Part shown: one piece after another, positions 45,187 through 53,375 of the stretch
Layout: the number at the start of each line of letters is the position of its first letter
Position numbering within the stretch: position 1 is the first letter of the stretch
Assembly (NCBI RefSeq): GCF_014202825.1
Contig: NZ_JACHHP010000002.1
Location: 558,001-622,000 of the forward strand
Length of the DNA stretch: 64,000 bases
Direction of reading: 5' to 3'
DNA from: Chiayiivirga flava
GTDB lineage: Bacteria; Pseudomonadota; Gammaproteobacteria; Xanthomonadales; Xanthomonadaceae
The notes under the pieces: generated by a model
What the model saw: the letters and a program-made list of their open reading frames with translations, nothing else
What the model was told of the DNA's origin: nothing
The model's database searches: none
Program-made: the position numbers and the translations under genes

Positions 45187-45972
45187 ATGTCTCCCCTGTA
45201 CCGCATCCTGCTGTCGTCCTGCCTCGGCGCGGTCTTCCTGCTGCCGCTCGAAGCCCGGGCCGCTTTGCCGTCGAAAGGCGCCCAACCCGTCGCGACGCAG
45301 TGTTCCGGCGCGCGGTCCCCGACGCGCGTGCTGCGTGACGATTTCGACGGCACGCAACTCGATCCTGCCGTCTGGACGGTCGATGCGAACGCCGGCAGCG
45401 TCAGCGTCGCCGGCGGCCTTGCCCGTGTCGCCGCCGGCGACACCACGAGCTTTCCGTTCGTCACCGCGGCCACCCCGCTGATCCCGGCGTCCGGCGGGTT
45501 CTCGGTGCGATGGACCGCCACCTTCGAACGCGTGGCCGTCCACGGCGCATGCAGCCTCGTCGGCAGCCGCGGGCTGCCGATCGACGGCGGCGACAACCCG
45601 TCGACGACCTTCTTCGCCGCATGCCAGGACTCCAGCGTCGGATACCTCGTCTCGGTAGCGACGGCAATCGACGCGCCGCGCACGATCGCCTTTCAGGACA
45701 GCAGTGGCGCCGAGCTGTCGCACGATGTCGAGGTGTGCTGGCTCGCGGCGCGGACCGAAGTCTGGGTCGACGGCACGCGCGTGTTCGTGTCGGCCCGCGA
45801 CCCGGACGTGCCGATGCCGGATGCGCTGTGGTTCGGAAACTACGCGCGCGGCCTGATCGATTCGCCTTGGAACGATTTCTCGCTCGACAGCGTCGACATC
45901 ACGGCCTTCGACAGCGACGGCACCATCTTTGCCGACGGGCTCGAAGGCGCGGGCGACGGCGACGCGGGCTAG
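45187..45972 (+). CDS. Exported lectin-like protein with F-x-D-G-L-E tail
   Basis: A 261-aa protein with signal peptide MSPLYRILLSSCLGAVFLL ending ARA. The mature part opens with LRDDFDGTQLDPAVWTVDAN, typical of concanavalin-A/LamG-like or GH16-like beta-sandwiches, and stays beta-rich. GH16 catalytic E-x-D-x-x-E is not visible, so a binding role is more likely. The C-terminus has GTIFADGLEGAGDGDAG, sharing the tail motif of the proteins at 26491 and 29200. Confidence 0.65.
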   Translation: MSPLYRILLSSCLGAVFLLPLEARAALPSKGAQPVATQCSGARSPTRVLRDDFDGTQLDPAVWTVDANAGSVSVAGGLARVAAGDTTSFPFVTAATPLIPASGGFSVRWTATFERVAVHGACSLVGSRGLPIDGGDNPSTTFFAACQDSSVGYLVSVATAIDAPRTIAFQDSSGAELSHDVEVCWLAARTEVWVDGTRVFVSARDPDVPMPDALWFGNYARGLIDSPWNDFSLDSVDITAFDSDGTIFADGLEGAGDGDAG

Positions 45973-46168
45973 TCGCGAGGCGGATGCCGGGCGGCTGGAG
46001 CCGAACGGTTGCGGCAGCGACGGCGAGGAACGGCACCCTGCGTCGGCGAAGGCCTGTTATCTGGAACACGGCTTTCAAACTTACGGCGTCCACGCGTCAC
46101 CCATCCACGGCATGCCGTTGATGCTGCCGCTGCGCTGACGAGCGGCCCGACACCGTTCCGCGCGCGCC

Positions 46169-46822
46169 TCACGGCGCCTGCGGCGGCACCCGCCACCGGA
46201 GCGCCAGGCGCCGCGCCACCGGCATCAGCACGGCCAGCGCGGCGTAGAACCCACCCCACACGATCGCGAAGCGGCCGTCCTGCTGCATCCGGGCCGGGCC
46301 GGTGCCGCCCGAGAGCGCGTGCACGAGCACGTACACCACGAACACGCCGATCAGGGTGAGCCACGCGGTCATGGCCTCGAAGGCCACGCACCGGCAATGC
46401 AGGGCGTCGAACGCGCGGACGCCGCGCGGTGCGCGCAGCCGCATCGCGACGATCCACACGCCCGGCAGGATCAGCGCCGTCCGTTCCAGCTGCACCGCAT
46501 GGTGGATCCCCGCCACGGCCACCATCGCCGCGCCCACACCGAGCAGCGCGAAACGCGCCGCGCGCGTCGACGCGAACGACGCGCCGTGCGCGAACATCGC
46601 CAGCCACGCCATGCCGAACTCGAAGACCAGCGTGGTGGCGACGATGCCGTTCGCGTGCCCGAACCACGGACTCGCCGGCAGCAGCGAGGCGACGAGCACG
46701 AAGACGCCGGTGGCCAGCTCGAAGACGTCGATCCGCTGCCACGCCGCGCGTATCGCGGGCGGGCGCACGGACGTGCGCGCTTCGCTGTGGAACGGGCGCG
46801 GAGGTGTCGGTCGCTTCGCCAC
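46169..46822 (-). CDS. Multipass membrane protein of unknown function
   Basis: A 217-aa protein from GTG 46822 (VAKRPTPPRPF). Six hydrophobic helices are visible from residue ~34 (VFELATGVFVLVASLLPA) to ~205, with HHAVQLERTA between helices 3 and 4. No family recognised with confidence. Confidence 0.65.
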   Translation of the reverse strand: MAKRPTPPRPFHSEARTSVRPPAIRAAWQRIDVFELATGVFVLVASLLPASPWFGHANGIVATTLVFEFGMAWLAMFAHGASFASTRAARFALLGVGAAMVAVAGIHHAVQLERTALILPGVWIVAMRLRAPRGVRAFDALHCRCVAFEAMTAWLTLIGVFVVYVLVHALSGGTGPARMQQDGRFAIVWGGFYAALAVLMPVARRLALRWRVPPQAP

Positions 46823-47163
46823 GGTCGGGTCGGGCAGGGAGCGCGTGTGGGCGCGAGGCCTGCAGTCTAGACGCGTGACGCGCCGTCCGGCGCCGGATTC
46901 GGTTCCGGGGCGGGGCAGCGCGGAACGTCGACGCTGGCCGGGTAGTGGGACAGCCGGCACATTGGCACGGCGGTCGCTCACGCAACCGCAGTACCCGACT
47001 CACCTGCCTGCCGCGCCGCGCCGTCGCCACTCGCACCGCAAAAGTATCCGTTCGTCGCCACGCACCGACGACGCTGCGCCCACCCACCGCACCGCCCGTA
47101 CGGCGGATGAACAGCGACGAGCAACTCGTCGCGTTTTCCGATCCGCCGACAGGAGTGGTGCGT
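46823..47163. other. 341-bp divergent intergenic region
   Basis: It separates the minus-strand membrane protein from the plus-strand exported protein and must hold both promoters. No repeat, terminator or small gene stands out. Confidence 0.5.
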
Positions 47164-48186
47164 ATGCGCAACGGATGCGTGGGTGTTCTTGTGTTCGCGA
47201 TGGTGGCCGCGTCGTCCGCGGCGCGCGCCGACGAGGTCTGCGGCGTCACCGACAACATGCTCGCCGATGGCTTCGAGCCCGCGAACATCCTTCCCGCCTA
47301 CACCCTGCCCGGCGACGCAACGCCACTCACGCTCAGCATCGCCGACCCGCCGGACAACGCCGCCACGGGCCTCGACCGCATCGTGCTCAGGGGCAGCTTC
47401 ACCGGCCCACCCAACACCGGCATCGTCGCCGGCGACCGCGTGGTCGCGCACTCGAACACCGAATTCGTCACGCCTCCGATCGCGCTCGAACCCGGCGCCA
47501 ACGCCATCACCGTGCAGCTGCACGGCATCGACGGGCCCGGCCCATCGATCGTCCACCACATCACCTACGACCCCGCGCTCGCACCCCGCGCCCGCGTGCT
47601 CCCACGCACCGTTTCGGCCATGGCGCCCACGGCCATCGCCTTCGACATCGCGCTCCAACCCGGCGAACCCCTCGCCCTCACCCGCATCCGCCTCGATACC
47701 GACGGCAACGGCAGCATCGACGTCGACACCACCAATGCAAACGCCCTCAAGGCCACCTACCTGCAGCCCGGCCTCACGAAGATCACCGGCACCGCCACTC
47801 TCGACGACACCAACCCCAACACCGCACCCCTCCAGGTGCCCCTCGCCACGTGGTTCCTCGCGGTGCATCCGCAGCAGACGCGCTACACGCTGTGCAGCGC
47901 GTTTGGAACCATGCGCACGCGGCTCGCCGCACAAAACGTCGACGGCGCGTTGAACACCCTGACGATCGACATGCAGGAACGCTTCGAACCGTTCTGGACG
48001 GCGATCAAGCCGCAGCTGCCGACTGTCGCCGGGGAGCTCGGAACGATTATCGATGCGCGTTTCTCGCGGGGTGAGGCCGAATTGCTGCTCGCTCGACCCA
48101 ATCCGGGGGTGCCCGGAACCTCGAATGCGTTCCGCGTGCAATGGAGCCGCGGGACAGACGGTGTCTGGCGTATCGGAGCGATGTAA
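47164..48186 (+). CDS. Exported hypothetical protein with N-terminal L-A-D-G-F-E motif
   Basis: A 340-aa protein starting at ATG 47164; signal peptide MRNGCVGVLVFAMVAASSAA. Right after the signal peptide is VTDNMLADGFEP, reminiscent of the C-terminal F-x-D-G-F-E tails elsewhere in the window. Then come two Ig-like/beta-sandwich regions (LDRIVLRGSFTGPPNTGIVA, ALTRIRLDTDGNGSID with a D-x-D-x-N-G-x-I-D calcium-loop-like motif). The C-terminal ~100 residues are helical. It heads a run of four more + strand genes. Confidence 0.6.
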   Translation: MRNGCVGVLVFAMVAASSAARADEVCGVTDNMLADGFEPANILPAYTLPGDATPLTLSIADPPDNAATGLDRIVLRGSFTGPPNTGIVAGDRVVAHSNTEFVTPPIALEPGANAITVQLHGIDGPGPSIVHHITYDPALAPRARVLPRTVSAMAPTAIAFDIALQPGEPLALTRIRLDTDGNGSIDVDTTNANALKATYLQPGLTKITGTATLDDTNPNTAPLQVPLATWFLAVHPQQTRYTLCSAFGTMRTRLAAQNVDGALNTLTIDMQERFEPFWTAIKPQLPTVAGELGTIIDARFSRGEAELLLARPNPGVPGTSNAFRVQWSRGTDGVWRIGAM

Positions 48187-48224
48187 ATGGATGTGACAGC
48201 ACATTCGAACGCGGGAGTCAGTTA

Positions 48225-48539
48225 ATGAGTCAGATCGACAACGGCAGCCCGGCTGGCCCGAGCTGCGTCGTTTCGCGCATGCACAAGATCGCTGCATTTG
48301 CACTGATCTGCGAGTTCGCATCATTCCTCATCGTTCTGAATTCAAATCGGCATTTTCGGACGGCGCTGATCGTCTTCTTTCTGGTGTCGTTGATCAGTCT
48401 TTCGCTCTGCATTCGCGCAGCGAGATACAAACAACGTGGTCGGTTGGTCCTTCCGCTCATCTCGGCCGCCATTCCTCTGCTTCCGATTCTTCTGGTTCTC
48501 ACGATTCAAGCCTTGGGGGGCATACGGTATGGACACTAA
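48225..48539 (+). CDS. Small membrane protein (104 aa)
   Basis: Start ATG 48225 behind GGGAG. Three hydrophobic helices (around residues 20-38, 43-62 and 75-96) with basic loops (RAARYKQRGR). The 3' end overlaps the next gene by 11 nt. Base composition is less GC-rich than the flanking chromosome. No family recognised. Confidence 0.55.
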   Translation: MSQIDNGSPAGPSCVVSRMHKIAAFALICEFASFLIVLNSNRHFRTALIVFFLVSLISLSLCIRAARYKQRGRLVLPLISAAIPLLPILLVLTIQALGGIRYGH

Positions 48540-48792
48540 GCCGCGCGCCCGGAATGCTGCGCCGCTTCTTCTGGCGATGCAGATACTATTTCTGGCGGCA
48601 ACTGCCATGACTCCTTCGACTGGAAACCTTGCGTACGACAGACGCATCCCGCTGTTGTGGGCAATGTTCAGCGCCGTGACCGTGCTGACCGGTCTGGTTG
48701 TCGCCGTGCGTTACGAAGATCCTCGAGCCATTGTTGCGCCTGTTCTGTCTCTGGCGCTGGTGGAAGCGCTGGTCGTATTTTCCCTCTTCTAG
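48529..48792 (+). CDS. Small membrane protein (87 aa)
   Basis: Start ATG 48529 (MDTKPRARNAAP), overlapping the previous gene. Three hydrophobic segments are seen (about 13-29, 42-58 and 66-86). It is probably co-translated with the gene upstream and may form a complex with it. No family recognised. Confidence 0.55.
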   Translation: MDTKPRARNAAPLLLAMQILFLAATAMTPSTGNLAYDRRIPLLWAMFSAVTVLTGLVVAVRYEDPRAIVAPVLSLALVEALVVFSLF

Positions 48793-48870
48793 ATCTCTTT
48801 CGTCGACGCGCGCTCGCCGCGTACGTCTCCCCACCTCTCGTCACAGCAACGCGATCGTCCATAGGCTCAA

Positions 48871-49173
48871 TTGAAATCGCCACGATTCGAGCAACGTATA
48901 GCGGGATTCTGTGTCTCGACGAACGCGGTCATCGCGGTATTCACCGGGATCATTGCGCCGGCGATGCCATGGTTCTCGCGCGCGACATGGATCTGGTCGA
49001 TTCACGCACTGCACATGCTTGTGGTGGTTGTAGCTCTAACCCATGCGCTGACTCTTTTTTACCAACGTCGCTCGCGTCCATGGCTTCTGGCTGCACTTGC
49101 GAATGCCTTGATCTTCGCGGCAGCAGTAGGGCGCGCTCTGTGGCTGATCGAGCACTCGCTGCGCGCTCAATGA
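48871..49173 (+). CDS. Small membrane protein (100 aa)
   Basis: The start is probably TTG 48871 (no ATG before the first helix). Hydrophobic helices lie around residues 16-35, 42-62 and 70-90, separated by short charged loops (YQRRSRPW). It lies between the paired small membrane proteins and the large exported protein. No family recognised. Confidence 0.5.
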   Translation: MKSPRFEQRIAGFCVSTNAVIAVFTGIIAPAMPWFSRATWIWSIHALHMLVVVVALTHALTLFYQRRSRPWLLAALANALIFAAAVGRALWLIEHSLRAQ

Positions 49174-49207
49174 TCCCCTCAATCTACTGGCAGAAGGAAC
49201 TTGCCGA

Positions 49208-51934
49208 ATGCGTCGAATCTCAGCAACCCTGCTCGCACTGGCACCTCTTGCATCAGCTGTCGCCTACGAAGTCGATACCCACGCGCTTGTCACTTCGAAA
49301 GCGTTCGATCGATCGGTATTGGCTCAGCCTGAGCTTCGCGTCGCGCTGGGCCTTGCCCGCTTCGGTGTCGAAGCGCCTGGCGAAAGACCCTTCCAAGTCC
49401 CGCCCGGCGCCGCGTACGGTGCAAATCCAAATGCATACCTTGACTTCGCCCACCTCAATTGGTTCGGCGATTTTCCGGCGGACATGCGGCGCCCGCCAAC
49501 CGAATACGACCGGCTGAACATGATTTCCGACGCCACCGGCGACTACCGTCGTGACTACCTCGAACAGTTCCGGCTCAAGGCTTGGCTGATGCGCGGTGCG
49601 ATTCGGGAGGATGATCTAACACCGGACTCTTACAGCAATCATGTTCGCCCAGATGCTGACCCCCATGGGGACGTGATGCGTGTCTATCATCATTTCTATG
49701 ATCCAGTGCACGACATTCCCCTTGAGCCGGAGGTTGCCTGCCCACTGCTTCCGGGGAGCACCGGAGAGTGTGTCCGCAGCCCTGACTGGGCCTTCGGTAA
49801 GAGCAACGTTACTGATGCGAATACAACGTTCAACCTGAGCCGACGAAATCACTTCACGTGGGCTGACGCCACGCACGCGCTGTGGTGCGCGCTGACACGA
49901 AACGCAGGCGCATTCGATGCCACCAACTTTGGTGCGCGTAACGCTGCGGAGCGACGACTGTGTTGGGCCACAACGATCGCGTCGCTCGGGCACGTGATGC
50001 ATCTCGTCCAGGATGCCGCCCAGCCGCAACATGTCCGCAACGACAGGCACAACCCCTCTGATTACTTCTATCCGATAGGCACGACTACGGCGCGCAGAAC
50101 ATATGAGGTGTGGACCAACTATCGAGCCACGGGCGGCGGAGCGGGTGGTGAAATCTCGGCGGAGGCCGTGGACGAAGCAGCCGAATTCCGGTCCGCGTTC
50201 GAGAATGGATCGGCTGCCGCTACGCCGATCGCCGTTGGCGCGAACTATCCGATCCCACGTTTCTCCGAACCACAGTACTACTTCTCGACGCGGCAGGTGG
50301 AACAGGAAGTCACGCCGTCTTCGCTCAAGAAGCGGCGCGGACTCGCTGATCTTGCGAACAGGTCGTTCTATTCCGAGGGAACCTTTCTCAGCGAAAACTA
50401 TTCCCTCCCACCATCGAACATGGACAGTCCCGATCTCAGTGTGAAGACGCTTGACGTCGGGACCGTCACAGGGTTCGGCACGTTGATTGAACGACACGTC
50501 ACCGGCGTGCTGGTCGATCCATTGAAGGGCTCATACAACGACATCGCCCTAGCGGCCTTTGGCGGCCGTCTTCCCCTCGGAACCGTCAGCATGTGGGAGG
50601 ACTTCCAGACAAACGAGACCTCACTCAAGTCCGGAGTGCTGTCTCTCGACGAGTATTCGATCCACGCCGACGTCCTGATCCCCCGCGCCATCGCCTACTC
50701 CGCCGGGCTCATCGACTACTTCTTCCGCGGCAAGCTCGAGATCACGCCGCCGCTCGACGGGCTGTTCTCCGTCATCGACCACGGCACGCCGCACACAGTG
50801 AACCCGAAGGGCTATCCGATCCGCAGCGACGACAGCAAGGTGTTCGGCTTCACCAGGCTGCGTCTGCGCGTGCGCAATGCCACCGACGTGGTCATCGAAT
50901 CCGGCGCCAACCTGCCGATCCGGCGCGACGTGATGTCCACCACCGCATCGGCCGCGCCGCTGCAGGGCGATCCGACGCTCGTCGCCGTCGCGCGCTACCA
51001 CCGCAACCCGTGCTACAGGCCGGACCTCTCGGGCGAACGCCGTATCGCGTTCGACGGTGCGATCACCGAACCCGCCGGTTGCGGCACGGCGGGCACGCGC
51101 ACGCCGTTCCAGGAACTCTCCGTGTCCAAACCCGTGGCGTCGAACGCCGCGGCGCTGAACGGCGCCGGGCAGGACCTGGTGTTCGATTTCGGCAGCCAGC
51201 CGATTCCCGTCAACGCCACCGACCTCGCCATCCAGGTGGTCTACCGCGGCCCGCTCGGGCTCGAAAGCGATGCCATCGCCGTCGGCGCCTTCGACCTGCG
51301 CGAACCCACCTACCTCACGCACTGGAACAACAGCGACTACGCCGCCTGCAACGGCGCGTGGGCCGCACACGGGGCCACGCCGCCGGGCTGCATCGTCGAA
51401 GGCGGCGGCGCGCAACGCGCCATCGTCACCACGCGCCTGTGCATCGGCACGCAGCTGGTGTTCGAACACTTGGAGCATCCGCACGGCAGCCTCGGCACGG
51501 GCGCCTTCGTCCGCCTCGCCACCTTGCTCGACGACACGCAGAAGGCGACGCGTAGCCGCTCGATCGTGCACAACCTCAGCAATGCGGAGATCCGCAACCG
51601 CAGCATCGTCGGGCAGGTGCGGCAGTCGGCGAAGGAACAGGTGACGGCGCAGGCACCGTTCGTCTCGGACCCGCTGTGGAGCAAACGCGGCTTCGTCGGC
51701 AGCGCGCGCCCGCTGCCGTACTACCAGATCAACGGCGCGGACCTGCAGCCGCCGAGCGATGCCGGGCCGATGGATGTGGGCGCGCTGACGAACCCCATCG
51801 CGGTAGCCGCGGCGCCCGATCCCGGCACGATCCTGTTCCCCGACGTTGCGCTGTCGAGCATGGGGTGCACCGTGCAGGGCGGGAAGGCGATGTTCGCAGA
51901 CGAAGTGGCGTACCAAGCCGGCGCATCGCACTGA
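49208..51934 (+). CDS. Exported protein with zinc phospholipase C/S1-P1-like N-terminal region
   Basis: A 908-aa protein with signal peptide MRRISATLLALAPLASAVA. Residues ~20-330 are helical and His/Asp-rich: VDTHALVTSKAF near the N-terminus, HLNWFGDF, DVMRVYHHFYDP and SLGHVMHLVQDAAQPQHVRN (H-x3-H-x3-D-x4-P-x-H). This layout recalls the trinuclear zinc site of bacterial phospholipase C / P1 nuclease proteins; the match is by motif only. The C-terminal ~400 residues are beta-rich with several Cys. Codon use shifts from moderate to very high GC at about 50,650, as if the gene were mosaic. Confidence 0.55.
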   Translation: MRRISATLLALAPLASAVAYEVDTHALVTSKAFDRSVLAQPELRVALGLARFGVEAPGERPFQVPPGAAYGANPNAYLDFAHLNWFGDFPADMRRPPTEYDRLNMISDATGDYRRDYLEQFRLKAWLMRGAIREDDLTPDSYSNHVRPDADPHGDVMRVYHHFYDPVHDIPLEPEVACPLLPGSTGECVRSPDWAFGKSNVTDANTTFNLSRRNHFTWADATHALWCALTRNAGAFDATNFGARNAAERRLCWATTIASLGHVMHLVQDAAQPQHVRNDRHNPSDYFYPIGTTTARRTYEVWTNYRATGGGAGGEISAEAVDEAAEFRSAFENGSAAATPIAVGANYPIPRFSEPQYYFSTRQVEQEVTPSSLKKRRGLADLANRSFYSEGTFLSENYSLPPSNMDSPDLSVKTLDVGTVTGFGTLIERHVTGVLVDPLKGSYNDIALAAFGGRLPLGTVSMWEDFQTNETSLKSGVLSLDEYSIHADVLIPRAIAYSAGLIDYFFRGKLEITPPLDGLFSVIDHGTPHTVNPKGYPIRSDDSKVFGFTRLRLRVRNATDVVIESGANLPIRRDVMSTTASAAPLQGDPTLVAVARYHRNPCYRPDLSGERRIAFDGAITEPAGCGTAGTRTPFQELSVSKPVASNAAALNGAGQDLVFDFGSQPIPVNATDLAIQVVYRGPLGLESDAIAVGAFDLREPTYLTHWNNSDYAACNGAWAAHGATPPGCIVEGGGAQRAIVTTRLCIGTQLVFEHLEHPHGSLGTGAFVRLATLLDDTQKATRSRSIVHNLSNAEIRNRSIVGQVRQSAKEQVTAQAPFVSDPLWSKRGFVGSARPLPYYQINGADLQPPSDAGPMDVGALTNPIAVAAAPDPGTILFPDVALSSMGCTVQGGKAMFADEVAYQAGASH

Positions 51935-52069
51935 CCGATCGCGAGGCGGGCCGGGAATGTCTGTACTCAAGTCGATCGCCAGGCAGTAGCGCGGCTGCCC
52001 GGATGGTGTCGACCGCATGTCAGTAGACCGCGATGCAGGCGTGTTCTCTTTGCCAAAGGCTGCCGAAAG

Positions 52070-52564
52070 ATGAAGAAGTACATTGCAATTCCGTTGGTCT
52101 TCTTTTTCTGCACTGGCGGTGAATCTCGCGCCGGCGCGGACCTGTCTTTTTCCTTCGTCCCGCAGCCTGCGACCGAAAGTGACATCGTGAGCTTTCGTGT
52201 TGACTTCGTCGGCTGTTTCGATTCCCCGGTCCAGGTTTTTGTCGATCATCAGCAGCGGATGATCACGGCCACGATAGAGAGCAGCGACGTGGCCTGTGAT
52301 GAGACAAATCCCGACAACTACGTCAGTCCGGTAGCGGTGCAGGTCGGTTTGCTGCCTGCGGGGATTTACGACACCCAAGTGGTGGTATGCGGGATTCTTG
52401 CTCCACCGCCGGAACCGAGCTGCTCGGTGATCGAGGAGGGAATGCTGGTTGTCACCAGCAACGGGAGGCTACCCGCAACCGTTCCAACAACCTCCGGTAT
52501 CGGCCAAGCCATTCTGTTGCTCCTGATGCTGTTGGCAGGGGTGGAGGTGATTCGCCGTCGATGA
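52070..52564 (+). CDS. Exported protein with IPTL/PEP-CTERM-like C-terminal sorting signal
   Basis: A 164-aa protein starting at ATG 52070; N-terminal signal MKKYIAIPLVFFFCTGGESRA. The middle is a single beta-sandwich-like domain with paired Cys. The C-terminus VPTTSGIG, then a ~15-residue hydrophobic helix, then VIRRR has the three-part layout of exosortase/rhombosortase-type or IPTL-CTERM sorting tags (motif, transmembrane helix, basic end). It would be anchored, then processed at the cell surface, if a matching sortase exists elsewhere in the genome. Confidence 0.65.
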   Translation: MKKYIAIPLVFFFCTGGESRAGADLSFSFVPQPATESDIVSFRVDFVGCFDSPVQVFVDHQQRMITATIESSDVACDETNPDNYVSPVAVQVGLLPAGIYDTQVVVCGILAPPPEPSCSVIEEGMLVVTSNGRLPATVPTTSGIGQAILLLLMLLAGVEVIRRR

Positions 52565-52645
52565 GAGACGAGGCGGCAGGAGCTACGCATGCCTCGTGCC
52601 GAAAGCGCCGCCGCGCCCAGCTATGCACCTGACAGCTCCGCGCCC

Positions 52646-52987
52646 TCAATGCCGCGCGAAACACACGTCCAGCGATTTACCCTCCAGCGCATGGCACTCG
52701 CACACGACCATGCGCGTCCACTCCGCGTAACCCTGCGCCTGCAGCGACTCCTCGCAGTACCGCTGTGCCTCGCGCACCGCCGGCGGATACGTGAGCGCGT
52801 GGTACGCATCCAGGAGCAGCAGGTACGCCGCGTACGGAGGCAGCAGACGTGCCGAGACTTGCTGCCGTGCGCTCAGCCGCGGGTCGTCCGGTGCGCGGAT
52901 CAACCATGCGTGGGCGGAGCCAATAAACATCGCAAGGATCGCAACGCGCAGAGTCCATCTGCGAAGCCAAGCGAACACCCTTTCCAT
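52646..52987 (-). CDS. Small membrane-anchored hypothetical protein (113 aa)
   Basis: Start ATG 52987 (MERVFAWLRRWTLR). One N-terminal hydrophobic helix ends near SAHAWL and serves as an anchor or signal. A helical, Cys-containing domain follows (YCEESLQAQGYAEWTRMVVC, then ECHALEGKSLDVCFA). It is divergent from the XRE controller; the C-box-like repeats at 53004-53029 lie just upstream of its start and could also affect it. No family recognised. Confidence 0.5.
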   Translation of the reverse strand: MERVFAWLRRWTLRVAILAMFIGSAHAWLIRAPDDPRLSARQQVSARLLPPYAAYLLLLDAYHALTYPPAVREAQRYCEESLQAQGYAEWTRMVVCECHALEGKSLDVCFARH

Positions 52988-53003
52988 GGGCAGGCTCGAT
53001 AAA

Positions 53004-53029
53004 GACAATAGTCTGTGGAACTATAGTCT
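53004..53029 (+). promoter_or_regulatory. Tandem C-box-like operators upstream of the XRE controller gene
   Basis: GACAATAGTC (53004-53013) and GAACTATAGTCT (53018-53029) are two dyads of the GACT/AGTC type, spaced ~14 nt centre to centre. They end 21 nt before the GTG start of the XRE gene. Restriction-modification controller (C) proteins bind such paired boxes to first activate and then repress their own operon. TATAGT in the second box could also serve as a -10 element. Confidence 0.6.
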
Positions 53030-53050
53030 ACGCCGGCCGACGATCGATGG

Positions 53051-53275
53051 GTGGACCCGACTGCCCAACAATTCGGCGAAGTACTCAAGGAGGCTCGGCT
53101 GCGCAGCGGACTGTCGCAGCAAGAGCTGAGCTTTCAGGCATCGATCCACTGGACGTATGTCAGTCAGTTGGAGCGCGGGCTGAAGAATCCAACGTTGAGC
53201 GTGATTCTGCGGCTTGCGGCCGCACTGGATGTCACCGCCGCCCAGCTCGTGGCCGAAGTCGAACGCCGCGCGTAG
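53051..53275 (+). CDS. XRE-family controller (C)-type transcription factor
   Basis: A 74-aa protein from GTG 53051: a single HTH_3 domain (LKEARLRSGLSQQELSFQAS, then YVSQLERGLKNPTLSVILRL) and nothing else. The size, the I-H-W-T-Y-V-S-Q-L-E-R-G recognition helix region and the upstream C-box-like dyads match controller proteins of type II restriction-modification systems. The next gene, ~100 bp downstream, encodes an HNH endonuclease, as expected for a C-R layout. No DNA methyltransferase gene is adjacent. Confidence 0.8.
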   Translation: MDPTAQQFGEVLKEARLRSGLSQQELSFQASIHWTYVSQLERGLKNPTLSVILRLAAALDVTAAQLVAEVERRA

Positions 53276-53375
53276 TCGCCCGCGAAATTGCGGTGGAATG
53301 ACGCGTCGCCGCTAGCGCGATCGGGCGCCGATCGATAGAGTCAGAAATATCGAATTGGCCGAACAGAAATCGCGG

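Noticed and set aside
45187..45972. Catalytic GH16 glucanase
   Set aside because: The fold looks lectin/glucanase-like, but the E-x-D-x-x-E catalytic motif is not seen.
46169..47300. Long overlapping frames on both strands in the divergent gap at 46.8-47.2 kb
   Set aside because: They extend real genes upstream of their signal peptides or first membrane helices and show no conserved sequence.
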